NCBI GenBank assembly: GCA_947683425.1
Contig: CANTUQ010000055.1
Coordinates: forward strand, 2,964,001-3,028,000
Source: Excoecaria cochinchinensis
Taxonomy: Eukaryota > Streptophyta > Magnoliopsida > Malpighiales > Euphorbiaceae
Direction of reading: 5' to 3'
DNA length: 64,000 bases
The translations under genes were made by a program, and so were the position numbers. Every line of letters begins with the position of its first letter. The first letter of the stretch is position 1. Below, in pieces: positions 47,932 to 57,944 of the stretch. Under the pieces are notes generated by a model that made no database searches, was not told the origin of the DNA, and worked only from the letters and a program-made list of their open reading frames with translations.

Positions 47932-48210
47932 AGCCTGATTACTCGCTAACTAGTGGATACGGGTACTAATGATACTGATAGGACACAGTATCCCAAGCAA
48001 ATGGAGACATGAGTCTCAAAACATTTTTATAATCATGTATACCCGAAGCTACACCGGAGACCGAGGCCTCATACGTCTTATATGACCCAAACGAGGCCCG
48101 AATCAAAGACCCAAATGGGGCCCGCATGAAACAATTAAAATACAGCAGCTGCACACACACCCCGACCCTTGATAAGCACTTATCTATCCACTAACTATGA
48201 CTACCAGGCT
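47932..48210 (-). other. Multi-hairpin LTR block, LTR F
   Basis: The outer arms AGCCTG...GTGGATA (47932) and TATCCAC...CAGGCT (to 48210) are complementary. Inside are GATAAGCACTTATC (48171-48184), GAGAC/GTCTC, and GATACTG/CAGTATC around 47968-47992. The stem sequences differ from those in B, C and H. Confidence 0.75.
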
Positions 48211-49994
48211 CAAATGACAACTCAATCATGATCTAAAATAATTATCATAAAACTGAGGATAAATCAAGTATAATCATGTTATTTTATGAATACATGTATG
48301 TTGGTCAAACTCAGAAACATATACATCATATATATAAGTCTCAATATGAACATATAACTCACAATTAAATAATGCAGGTACATATAAATTATATGCATTT
48401 AAATCATATACGATCTTATTAAGCATGTTCACGTATCTCATAATTAAAGCTCATCAAAATATAATACAAGTTTAACCCATGTATGTATAAATCATAAATA
48501 TTTAAATCATAATAATACTCATGTACATATATATATAACTCATCATGCTTAAGATATTATAGCTCATACACATATTTGTCATTCAATTTGCTAACCTTCA
48601 CATAATTATATATTGTTACTTTATTAGTTAAATTACCAATCTTAATCATACTCATAAGTTTTCCCAATAATAACTCCTTTTATAATCATTTGATAACCCT
48701 AATCATGCATAATATGTTGAGGGGAAATGTAGGGGATTGATCCATGCCAAATATGGGCTCAAAATGAAGAATAAAAGGCTTTATATGTGTTATTCTATCG
48801 GGCTCGCGACAGTAGTGCACCTCAGGAACCCTTCGAGACTGGTTTTCACTCCAGACTTGCATCGCAAAAACTGATGGGACAAGTTTTAGGTAAATTGGGT
48901 TCCTAAATTAAGAGATATACATTAAATACTAAAGACTGTTCAAATGAACCCAGCTAGACAGAGACACATCCGGTATTTTCCATTTTTAAGACTTTTAATG
49001 ACAGAATTAAATTATGGTCTCTCTTAAACTTTTAAAGGTACATTAATTGTGGTTTAAAGGGCGCAACAAACACTAAAATTGGAGTTTTCAAACTCAAGCT
49101 ATGATCAAAACAATATATAGAGGTCTAGTAAGACATGAAGAGAATTCTCCTAAACTAGGGTATATACACAAAATATAAGCTCAATAATCATTCAATCAGT
49201 AACTTCAACACAAGTCAATTGAATATCTCAATTATATCATCTATCAATATTCATAAACACAAAGCTATTTTACTCATGCAATTTCATATACCATAAATAC
49301 ATAAATAATATTAACATTTAACTCAAAAACAAGATCCAAAATGAGATGGACAAAACACTCCAAATAAACTCCCAAACCTGGAATGGAGCTCAAATATTCC
49401 ACTGACTTCAATCTACAACTTTTCCTTTTCCTTTATCCTTCCTCTTCTCTTCAAATGCTTGCAAAGATCCAACAAAACCAATATTCAGATAACCCAAAAA
49501 CCAAAACCTTATAAAATCCAAACCAAATCATGAGAGGAGAAGAAGAAGAAAACTTTCAGCCACTAACCTCTTGGAACCCTTCAAAACTTAAAACCCTAGC
49601 TCAAGGAATGGAGGATTACACATGCAAGCTTGAGAACAGAAAATAGAGAAGGGAAAGAGCAAGGAAACATGAGAGAGAGTAGGGAAGAGGAGCAAAATCT
49701 GATAACTTCTAAGAGAAGCTAAAATTTCTGCCTTCTTCTCTCCCCATCATGCACACACTCACTTATCCACATGGCACTCATGCATTGGACCCTCAATTCC
49801 ACTAACTACACTTTTACTATCGACTCCTTGCACAACTCTTTAAGTCCCTACAAATTACCAAATGGTCACTAATAAAAATTCTTCTCTCAAAACTTTAATT
49901 AACTTTTCAATTAAGCCCTTAATTCTCTTGCATAAATTACCAAAATACCCTTAATGTCCAATTAATCTTGCTATTTCCAACTAGGCCATATTTG

Positions 49995-50501
49995 GGGTTA
50001 ATTACGTCTGTGGTCATCGAATTTTGGTGCTTATAACAAAATGGTCATAATAAAATAATTTGTAACATAAAAGTCATCAAACTTTTATTTTTTTTCAATT
50101 AAGGTAAAAATGACCGAAAAAATAATTTTTCATCACCGGAAAACCATGCAAATATGCTATTTTTTCAGTAATTTTCTAGAACGTGTCCAATTAGTATGCG
50201 ATATAGCCCGTTTACATGGAGGAATTGACACGTCAGCAAGTACACGTGTTATGTCAACCTATACAAAAAGACAAAAAAAAGTTTTACTGACGTGTACTTA
50301 GTAACGTGTCAATTTCTTCATGTAGGCGAGTCATATTGGCATATTTGTGTAACCTTTCGGTGACGAAATATTAATTTATCGGTCATTTTTACCTTAATTG
50401 AAAAAAAATAAAATTTTGATGACTTTTATGTTACAAATTATTTTATTATGACCATTTGGTTATAAGCACCAAAATTCAATGACCACAGACGTAATTAACC
50501 C
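49995..50501. mobile_element. Mutator-like MITE with long terminal inverted repeats
   Basis: 507 bp starting GGGTTAATTACGTCTGTGG and ending in its complement. The inverted repeats extend about 130 bp with few mismatches, leaving a centre of roughly 240 bp. The 9-bp TSD CCATATTTG is at 49986-49994 and 50502-50510. Long TIRs with a 9-bp TSD are the signature of Mutator-superfamily elements. No transposase is encoded; the 63-residue frame at 50110 has no recognisable domain. Confidence 0.88.
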
Positions 50502-50520
50502 CCATATTTGGGATGTGACA

Positions 50521-52100
50521 TTATGGGTCAGAGTCCCTAAGCAAAGATGCCATTTCTAGTTCCTCAGGGGACATGGTGGAACAGCCAAGCTATATCCTCA
50601 ATGGATCCTTAACCACTCAAGACATGGTCGATCCTTTTTTGCATGCATTTCATGTCATTCTGTAGCAAACATCTACATATGGCCATTTACACTTGCATGC
50701 ATAATCTATTGTATATATTCCTGTCTACACAGCTTTGTAGAAAAAGTCCAAATGAAGGCCACACACATAAAGATAGTCAAGGAGAGCGATGTTAGCACTC
50801 ACCCTTGCTGGACAATCAGGTGAAGATAGAATCTACGCTGGCAAATCTCCAAGACATCTTAAGAGGCAATTTTCCAAGGTCTCTTAAGAAACAAAATGTC
50901 TTCCTCTTGCGCTTTTTTGTAGTCTTTTCAGTGACTCGGTGCATCGTCATCTGTGGATGACACCTGCAGTTTTAGTAGTCTTGTCAGCGACTCGGTGCAT
51001 TCTTCCTCTTGCACTTTTTATAGTCTTGTCAGCGACTCGGTGCAGTCTTCCTCTTGCGCTTTTTGTAGTCTTGGCAGCGACTCGGCGCATCGTCATCCGT
51101 GGATGACACCTGCACTTTTAGTAGTCTTGTCAGCGACTCGGTACAGTTCTATTCTTGCACTTTTTGTAGTCTTGTCAGCGACTCGGCGCATCGTCATCTG
51201 CAGATGGCATCTGCACTTTTAGTAGTCTTGTCAGCGACTCGGTGCAGTTCTCCTCTTGCGCTTTTTGTAGTCTTGTCAGCTACTCGGCGCATAGTCATCT
51301 GCGGATGGCATCTGCACTTTTAGTAGTCTTGTCAGCGACTCGGTGCAGTTCTCTTCTTGCACTTTTTGTAGTCTTGTCAGCGACTCGGCGCATCGTCATC
51401 TGCGGATGGCATCTGCACTTTTAGTAGTCGTGTCAGCGACTCGGTGCAGTTCTCTTCTTGCGCTTTTTGTAGACTTGTCAGCAACTCGACGCATCGTCAT
51501 CTGCAGATGGCACCTGCACTTTTAGTAGTCCTGTCAGCGACTCGGTGCAGTTCTCCTCTTGCGCTTTTTGTTGTCTTGTCAGCGACTCGGCGCATCATCA
51601 TCTACGGATGGCATTTGCACTTTTAGTAGTCTTGTAAGCGACTCGGTGCAGTTCTCTTCTTGCGCTTTTTGTAGTCTTATCAGCAACTCGGCGCATCGTC
51701 ATCTGCGGATGGCACCTGCACTTTTAGTAGTCTTGTCAACGACTCGGTGCAGTCTTCTTCTTGCGATTTTTTTAGTCTTGTCAGCGACTCGGCGCATCGC
51801 CATCTACGGATGACATCCCTGCACTTTTAGTAGTCTGTAGCAGACTCGGTGCAGTCCTCTGTAGAGGACATTTCTCACGTTTTGTAAGTCTATAGCAAAC
51901 CCGGCTCATCACCATCTTAGGATGGTTCCTTCACTTTGTAGTCTTTTCAGCGACTCAGTGCAACTCATAGTTCAAATCACAGCACTGTTCCCGAGGAAGC
52001 AGCTGGAGGGAGGCAGCCTCAGGTACGCGCTTCTTTCCCTTTCCTGAATTTTGGCTCACCTAGGCACCCACACACTAGCCTCCCCAAAATTGGGGGCAAC
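50521..52100 (+). mobile_element. 3' non-coding interior of Tat/Ogre-like element G
   Basis: The region leads into a purine-rich AAAATTGGGGGCAAC tract and LTR G. No gag or pol domain is seen; the upstream part is cut off by LTR F at 50520. The main content is a 101-bp tandem array (50935-51960). This mirrors element I, whose corresponding region holds different arrays. Confidence 0.6.
50935..51960 (+). repeat. 101-bp tandem repeat array in element G
   Basis: The unit has two halves, each containing GTCTTGTCAGCGACTCGG followed by CGCATCGTCATCTGC or TGCAGTTCTCTTCTTGCGC. The 101-bp period is clearest at 51140-51830; the edges are irregular. The serial open frames with repeated LVSDSA..HRHL text are translations of the array, not genes. 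Confidence 0.92.
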
Positions 52101-52318
52101 TGTAGACACCGGGTCCTGAGTACCCTTGATCAGGATTACCTAAAGATGAAATTAAGTGTGCCAATTTATAGGCAAAATGAATCAAAGTCGGAAGTGATAA
52201 TTTCCTTGTCGTTTTGATTTGTTAGGAATGAATAAAAATGTATTTTAAAAATATTTTAAAAATTATTTTGGGATAAAAAAAAGTTAGTTTTTAAATTATT
52301 GTGTTTTATAGAAAATTT

Positions 52319-52321
<3 letters not shown>

Positions 52322-52407
<86 letters not shown>
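52322..52407 (+). repeat. (AT)n microsatellite, about 43 repeats
   Basis: An 86-bp uninterrupted AT tract in LTR G, immediately followed by the GC-rich block. Confidence 0.95.
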
Positions 52408-52411
<4 letters not shown>

Positions 52412-52590
52412 GCGCGAATGTCGGACTGCAGCAGCGCTGGGCGCACGCTGCAGCACCCCGGCGAGCAGGCTGAGCGCGCGCTGGGTGCGAGTGACGCGCT
52501 GAGCGTCTCCCCCGTACCGCGCGCGCTGCTACGCACGGGGACCCCCGTCGAGGCGTCCCTCGCCCCTGTCGGCCATTTTTACCGTTTTTG
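52408..52590 (+). repeat. GC-rich palindromic block in LTR G
   Basis: A CpG-dense island in an AT-rich LTR, with short palindromes such as AGCGCGCGCT and GCGCGCGC. It ends beside CCTGTCGGCC, the same neighbour found next to the palindrome array of LTR I. Predicted frames on both strands here are not supported as genes. Confidence 0.7.
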
Positions 52591-53408
52591 GCCATTTTGG
52601 CCCCAAAAATTCATTTTTCTTCATTTTTTTTAGTAGAATTCAATGGTAAAACTTTTAAAATTTCAAACATTTGATTTTCTTCAGTTTTTTGCTTTTATTG
52701 ATATTAATTGAATTTAATTCTTTCATTGAAAATTCTGATTTTTGGGGAGGAATAAAAAGGATTTCGGAGAGAGAATTAGGGGGGATTTTCTTTTGAAAAT
52801 ATTTTCTTCTTCTTTCTTCTCTAAAACTAAATTCTCTCAACTTTTCTAAAGAATTTTTCCAAGTGTATTCTTGAGACAAAAAAATAACAATTTTTGTTCT
52901 TGGGAATTTTTATCCTTTTCATCAAACAATTTCTACTTTGAGACAAATAAATCAATTATTTGTTCTTGAGTAAAAAAATCATTTTCAATATTTTATTTTT
53001 CTAATATCTTCCTACAATCAAGATAAGGAGTTGGATCATCTACCTACATTTCTTCAAGATAAATTTTGAGGGAAAACATTTTTGTCTCAATTTCTTAATT
53101 TCATTTTTAATTTCAATTTTTGTTTCCAATTAATTAGTTAATATGTAAATTCTTCTAGTTCTATCATTTTCTTCTTATTTTCTTATTCTTTTATTTTTAT
53201 TTAATTAATTATCATGTTAATTCTTTTAGATCATATTTTTACTTCTTATTTCTTTCTTCTCATTTAATTGTTCATGTTCATGTTATTGTCATCATTTTTT
53301 GTTCATATATTATTAGTATTATCATTTAACATGTTTTATCATAATTGGCTTGTTTTATTTTCATTTTATTCTTTCAAATTTAATTGGATTGTTCATCTTC
53401 TTTGATGT

Positions 53409-53428
53409 TATTGTTGTTGTTGTTGTTG

Positions 53429-53500
<72 letters not shown>
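53409..53500 (+). repeat. (TTG)n/(TTA)n compound microsatellite
   Basis: A run of TTG changes into a long run of TTA. A shorter interrupted field continues to about 53620. Confidence 0.93.
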
Positions 53501-53503
<3 letters not shown>

Positions 53504-54820
53504 TTGATTGTTCATATTATTTGTTATTATTGTGTTATTATTATTATTGTAGTTATTACCATTATTAGTATTATTATTATTATCCTTATTCTTGTTTAAT
53601 TTTATTATTACTATTATTATTTATGTTTTATGCATGCTGATTTTTATTATTACTTTTTGCTTTTTATGCATGATTGGATGTTATTGTTGTTATGTTATCT
53701 TTTATGCATGCTAAATTGTTAATTAATTAGATTGCATATTTTTATTATGTCATTTTAATTGGCTTGTCATATATGATGCAATTTTGATTGCCTTAATTTA
53801 ATTGTTTTCATGTTATATGTTTAATTAATTTTTTACTAACTTCACTTTTGTTTGTTTTTTTTTTTATTTTGTTTTCAATACTTATTTTTATGTGTGAGTA
53901 TTTTTCATACCAAGTGGGATCCCATGAAGATTTGAAGATCCATTTGGGAGTTGATTTTTTATTTTTATTATTTTCATTACTTTGCTTTCATTATTTTATT
54001 TAATATGTAATTTGTAATAAATAATTTTTTTATGCACGTTAATTAAAAAACCACAAAAATATTTCTATTTAATTAACTTGATTCTTTTTCTAAATAAAAA
54101 TGGGACAAATGTCCTAGTTTTTCCATCCAAAATAAATGGTCACTTTAAAAATAATTTTCTTTAATTATGCATGAGAGGACCAATGTCCTCATTTTTAATA
54201 AATAGCCCGATTTATGTATGAATTATATTTTATTTATAAATGGGGGTTGTATTCCGCCCCTAATTTTGCTGTAATTTATTTTTCTTTCATTTACTTTATT
54301 CATCGCTTTTATTATAAGTTTTGCATGTGCGTTAAATTAAATTGTATTAAAATTGAATGAGAAATGGGATGAAATACTAAATTCAAAACTCAATTATAAA
54401 CTTAACCAAGGTATGAATAAATGGGGAGTCCCGAACCATCTCTAGTCTTTGGGCTTAACGAGGCGAGAGGACCATTTCAATGTTCCATTAGAATGTGACT
54501 TCCAAGACACCTCTTGTGTTCCATAAAAAGGCTTTAACTTGCATAGTCCTAGGCTCCACGAGGCGAGAGGGCCATCCTAATGTTCTATTAGGATGGGACC
54601 TCCAAGACCCCTCTGGCTTGCCCAAAATGGACATAGCAACGCTGTCTTAGACTCACTGCGGCTAGACGAACTTTCCCAATATTCTATTGGGTGGCGACTC
54701 CATGAAACCTCCTTGTTGCCCAAAATAGACGCCCTTGTAATTTCTTAAGAGTTTTATAAACCTCTCTCGATCGCCCTAAAAGCGGGCCTTCGGGGGCCAC
54801 AGGGTTCGGCGCGCGTCACA

Positions 54821-56214
54821 AGCACATTGTCGGCCTTTACAAGAAGTCATTGCAAAATCAGAGTACCTCACGGTCATAACCATTTTGGTTGTCACCGTGA
54901 CATACCAATGTCCCAAAACAGAATGTAACTTAAGGTATCTCACGGTGACAACCATTTTTGTTGTCACCGTGACATACTCCACATACCCAGACAAAATGCA
55001 ACTCTTGGGTATCTCGCGGTCAAAACCATTTTGGTTGCCACCGTGACATACTTCACATTGCCAGGCAGAATGTAAATCATGGTATCTCATGGTCACAACC
55101 ATTTTGGTTGTCACCGTGATATACTAAGTTTATCCAGGCAGAATGGAATCCTTGCATACCTCACGGTGGCAATCTTTTTAGTTGTCACCGTGACCCATGC
55201 AAAAATGCCAAAACATAGCTGTGTCTTACCAAAGCATAGTTGTGCTACCAATCTCATTTCTCATATCAATTACAGGACTTCTAAATCCTATTCAAACATC
55301 ATTCTCAGCCAATTCACAGCTGTGTCTTACCAAAACACAGCTGTGCTACCAATCTCATTTCTCATATCCATTACAAGACTTCTAAATCCTATTCAGACAT
55401 CATTCTCAGCCAATTCATCCTTCTAATAATATGTTCACCTACTTGCCAACAATCTCAATTTCCACATAAATGGACTTCAATTCTAATAGTTATAACCATA
55501 AGTTCATAAGAGACCTTAAACATATTTAAGTTATCATATGTATGTTATTTTAAAATCTTACGTATGATCAAACACATTCAAATTTCAAGCTTAGCTAAGT
55601 CCAAATTATGTCCAATAATCACATATCAAACAACTTGCACAATCCTTCCCCTCATAAATTATGTATTCAACATTATGTCCGAAAACTAAGTTTAAAGCAC
55701 AATAATCACTTTCTAGTTAAACCAATACATAATTTCCATCCACATCATGCGTACCACCCTTAATACTCTAAATTTAAACAATTAACAGTAAGAATACAAA
55801 ATAAAGTAAGTTGCCAAACCTCTGCTCTTATGCTCCTAAAGGGTTCCCTTTGAACTTGGTTCTCCCAACTTAGCCTTTCCTTTATCCTTATTTGATTCAA
55901 CCACTACAATTTGAAGTCTAATTTTCAGAAATTGGAACCAAATTCAACTATCAATTCTAGCTTAATAATAATAGTAAGAAAGAGTAGAAGAAGAACTAAA
56001 TACTAATTCCCTTACCTAATTCAATAACAATCTTGGCATGAACAACCAACCATCCAATAAGTAAATCAAATTTTCAGAAGTATTTGCTTAAATATGAAGA
56101 CTAAAATTTGAAAGGAAAAAGAAGAAGATTAGCCAAAGAAGAGAGGATCATATGCAAAAAAGTGGTCATTTTCTCTCTCCAACTTAATTTATATGCATGG
56201 AAGTGGTGGGTTGG
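54821..56214 (-). mobile_element. Chromovirus LTR fragment J (B/D family)
   Basis: Minus orientation. It carries a five-unit palindrome array, a tandem duplication of about 115 bp around 55205-55420 (the ACAGCTGTGTCTTACCAAA.CA text repeats), acceptor-like GAGGTTTGGC (about 55815) and donor-like TTAGGTAAGG (about 56013). Both ends are cut where G-family LTRs begin (left LTR G, right LTR G'). Neither terminus, hairpin block nor twin hairpin is present. Confidence 0.7.
54867..55196 (-). repeat. Five-unit palindrome array, LTR fragment J
   Basis: TCACGGTxAxAACCAtTTTGGTTGtCACCGTGA-type units at about 54867, 54939, 55015, 55086 and 55161. Confidence 0.88.
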
Positions 56215-56380
56215 TGTGACACGCGCCGAACCCCGGGAGGCCTCGAAGACCCGCTTTTAGGGCATTCGGGGGAGGTTTATGAAACTTGCAAGAGATTGCA
56301 AGGGCGTTTATTTTGGGCAATAAGGAGCTTTTTTGGAGTTGCCACACAATAAAACATTGAAAAAGGTCGTCTAGCCTCAA
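56215..56380 (-). mobile_element. Inverted G-family LTR (G'), left part
   Basis: TGTGACACGCGCCGAACCCC is the complement of the LTR G terminus (GGGGTTCGGCGCGTGTCACA versus ...GCGCGCGTCACA). It is interrupted at 56380 by element H and resumes at 63141. Confidence 0.78.
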
Positions 56381-57879
56381 TGTCACACCCCGTTTGCCCC
56401 CTAGTAGAATGAGCCTGTCTATCTGTCTGTATGTGTAAGCATTCGCATGTGTTCGGCATTTCATAAGGGTATTTTAGGAAAATGTATGTTTTTGGGGTTT
56501 TGTTAGTACGTGGGTGCATACATGGCATTAAGTTGTGAATTAATTGAGTTATACTTGTGTGCACTTGCTTATACCATTGTAGGGTGTTTAATTAGGAGTG
56601 TGTAGAGTGTGTGTAGTGTATTCTAGTTTAGTGTGAGTGGTTAGCTTAACCAATAGGAATTGGACACATGCTTAGGGCAAAGAAAAGAAAAAGAAAAGGG
56701 AATGAAAGAAAGGAAATAGTCAGATTTACGTTTTCTTCTTCACTCACCTTCTTCTTCTTCATTTTCTTTACTCTAAGAATTGTGGTTTGGATTCAAGCTT
56801 GAATTGGTGGAGTTAATCTCTCCTTGCATCTTCTAAATTGGTTAGTATGTATCTTTGTCTTTGTCTTACTGTAATTTTCATCTTCTTCTTCCTTGAGTTT
56901 AGGTTTAACTTAGGGTTGCATTATTGTGTTTGTGTTCTAGCTGAAGCTCCTCGTGATCCAAAGGGTAAAGAGGTTGCTGGACCTAGTGGAGCTAAGTGAT
57001 AGAAGCTTAGATTTCAGGTTTGGGAACTATTGATTGTGATTTGTGTGATTTTGAGTTTACTGTAAAATTTTAGGGTTTATGTTCTTGAATAGCTTCAATG
57101 CATGTATTCTTGATTTGGTTGTTTAAATGCTGAATTGAGTTGTATATATGTTGCTTATATTGTTTGGAATGTTTACTGGCAGGTAAGAACAGGTTTGTTT
57201 GGTTTTGAATCAAATTCGGGATGGATTTCTGGGTTCTGAGAATTCTGGAAATGGGAAAATCGTGTTTCTGTTGAAGTTCCCATTTCCAGATCGTGTGTCG
57301 CGTGACTAGCCAAGAGAGGGAGGCAAGTCACGAGACGTGACCTTCGATCACGACTCGTGACCTGCCAGCTTGAGGCCAGTCACGAGTTGTGGCTGCTGTC
57401 ACAACTCGTGACCAGCTAAAATGAGGCCAGTCACGAGACGTGACTCCCAGTCATGACTCGTGACCGTCCTGAGGGAGAGTCACAGGAGACAGTCACGCGT
57501 GACCTGTCTCAAAGAAGCCAGTCACGAGACGTGACGCCCAGTCACGACTCGTGACCGGCAAGAGCGAAGGCGTGACCAGACGAGGCACGCCGCGTGATCT
57601 GCGAGGGACGAAGCAAGTCACGAGGCGTGACCCACAGTCACGTCTCGTGACCTGCCCTGTGAGGAGGCAAGTCACGCCTCGTGACCAGCCAACCTCACCC
57701 GTTACCCCGTTCAGCCCTTTTTCCGAAATTTCCCGGATTTTGACTTAGGAATGAATTTGGTGTTTCTTCTGAATGGATTTATATTGCGATATGATGCATG
57801 CCATAATTTTTATATGCTTTGATATAAATGATACCATGAATTTCTGATGAATTCTATTCCGTACTCTGAATTGTGATTT
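56381..57879 (+). mobile_element. Truncated 5' LTR of element H
   Basis: Corresponds to 60664-62162 of the 3' LTR. The junction reads TTGTGATT|TCGAGAGCACC, passing straight into RT codons (APYRMAL). A CCAAT motif at about 56650 and a CT-rich leader at about 56740-56775 suggest the promoter region is retained. Confidence 0.9.
57295..57690 (+). repeat. Palindrome array in the H 5' LTR (GTCACGA..CGTGAC type)
   Basis: Many 15-bp palindromes, alternating GTCACGAGACGTGAC and GTCACGACTCGTGAC, in pairs separated by spacers such as CTGCCAGCTTGAGGCCA. CpG-dense. Variants include GTCACGAGTTGTGG and CACGCCTCGTGACC. The array sits where B, C and D have TCACGGTGxxAACC palindromes. Confidence 0.88.
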
Positions 57880-57944
57880 CGAGAGCACCTTATCGGATGG
57901 CTCTTGTAGAGTTGAGGGAACTTAAATCTTAGCTACAAGAGTTA

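Larger units (their letters stand above)
47321..50520 (-). mobile_element. LTR F with nested MITE
   Basis: On the minus strand it starts TGTCACATCCCAAATATGG (from 50520, interrupted by the MITE). It carries candidate intron sites (AAGAGGTTAGTGG near 49568 and CAGGTTTGGGAG near 49380), one degenerate CpG palindrome (GTCGCGAGCCCGAT near 48800), the hairpin block and the twin hairpin. Its left terminus is missing and the sequence continues straight into LTR E. Confidence 0.78.
52101..54820 (+). mobile_element. 3' LTR of Tat-like element G
   Basis: It starts TGTAGACACCGGGTCC after the PPT-like GGGGGCAAC and ends GGCGCGCGTCACA. It contains an (AT)n tract, a strongly GC-rich block (52408-52590), a CT-rich leader-like stretch near 52790-52860, and TTG/TTA microsatellites. 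Near the end come GAGGCGAGAGG..CCAT.C.AATGTTCTATTAGGATGGG-type repeats (54450-54720). An inverted copy (G') begins at 56215. Confidence 0.78.

Noticed and set aside
50110..50301. 63-residue frame inside the MITE
   Set aside because: No transposase motif; length and position fit chance in a non-autonomous element.
50953..51813. Series of 60-90-residue frames with repeated LVSDSA..HRHL text
   Set aside because: Translation of the 101-bp tandem array; no domain and no start context.
54776..55114. 112-residue frame rich in VTVTTKMVVTVRY repeats, and similar frames near 14719, 36467 and 36579
   Set aside because: Translations of the TCACGGTGACAACC palindrome arrays.
56189..56564. Minus-strand frames of 91-95 residues at the G'/H border
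   Set aside because: They cross the H insertion site and merge two unrelated LTRs; one is repeated at the other H LTR (60596-60847) with a different tail.
57493..57748. Arg/Thr-rich frames over 57493-57748 and 61776-62037
   Set aside because: Translations of the GTCACGA..CGTGAC palindrome array in the H LTRs.
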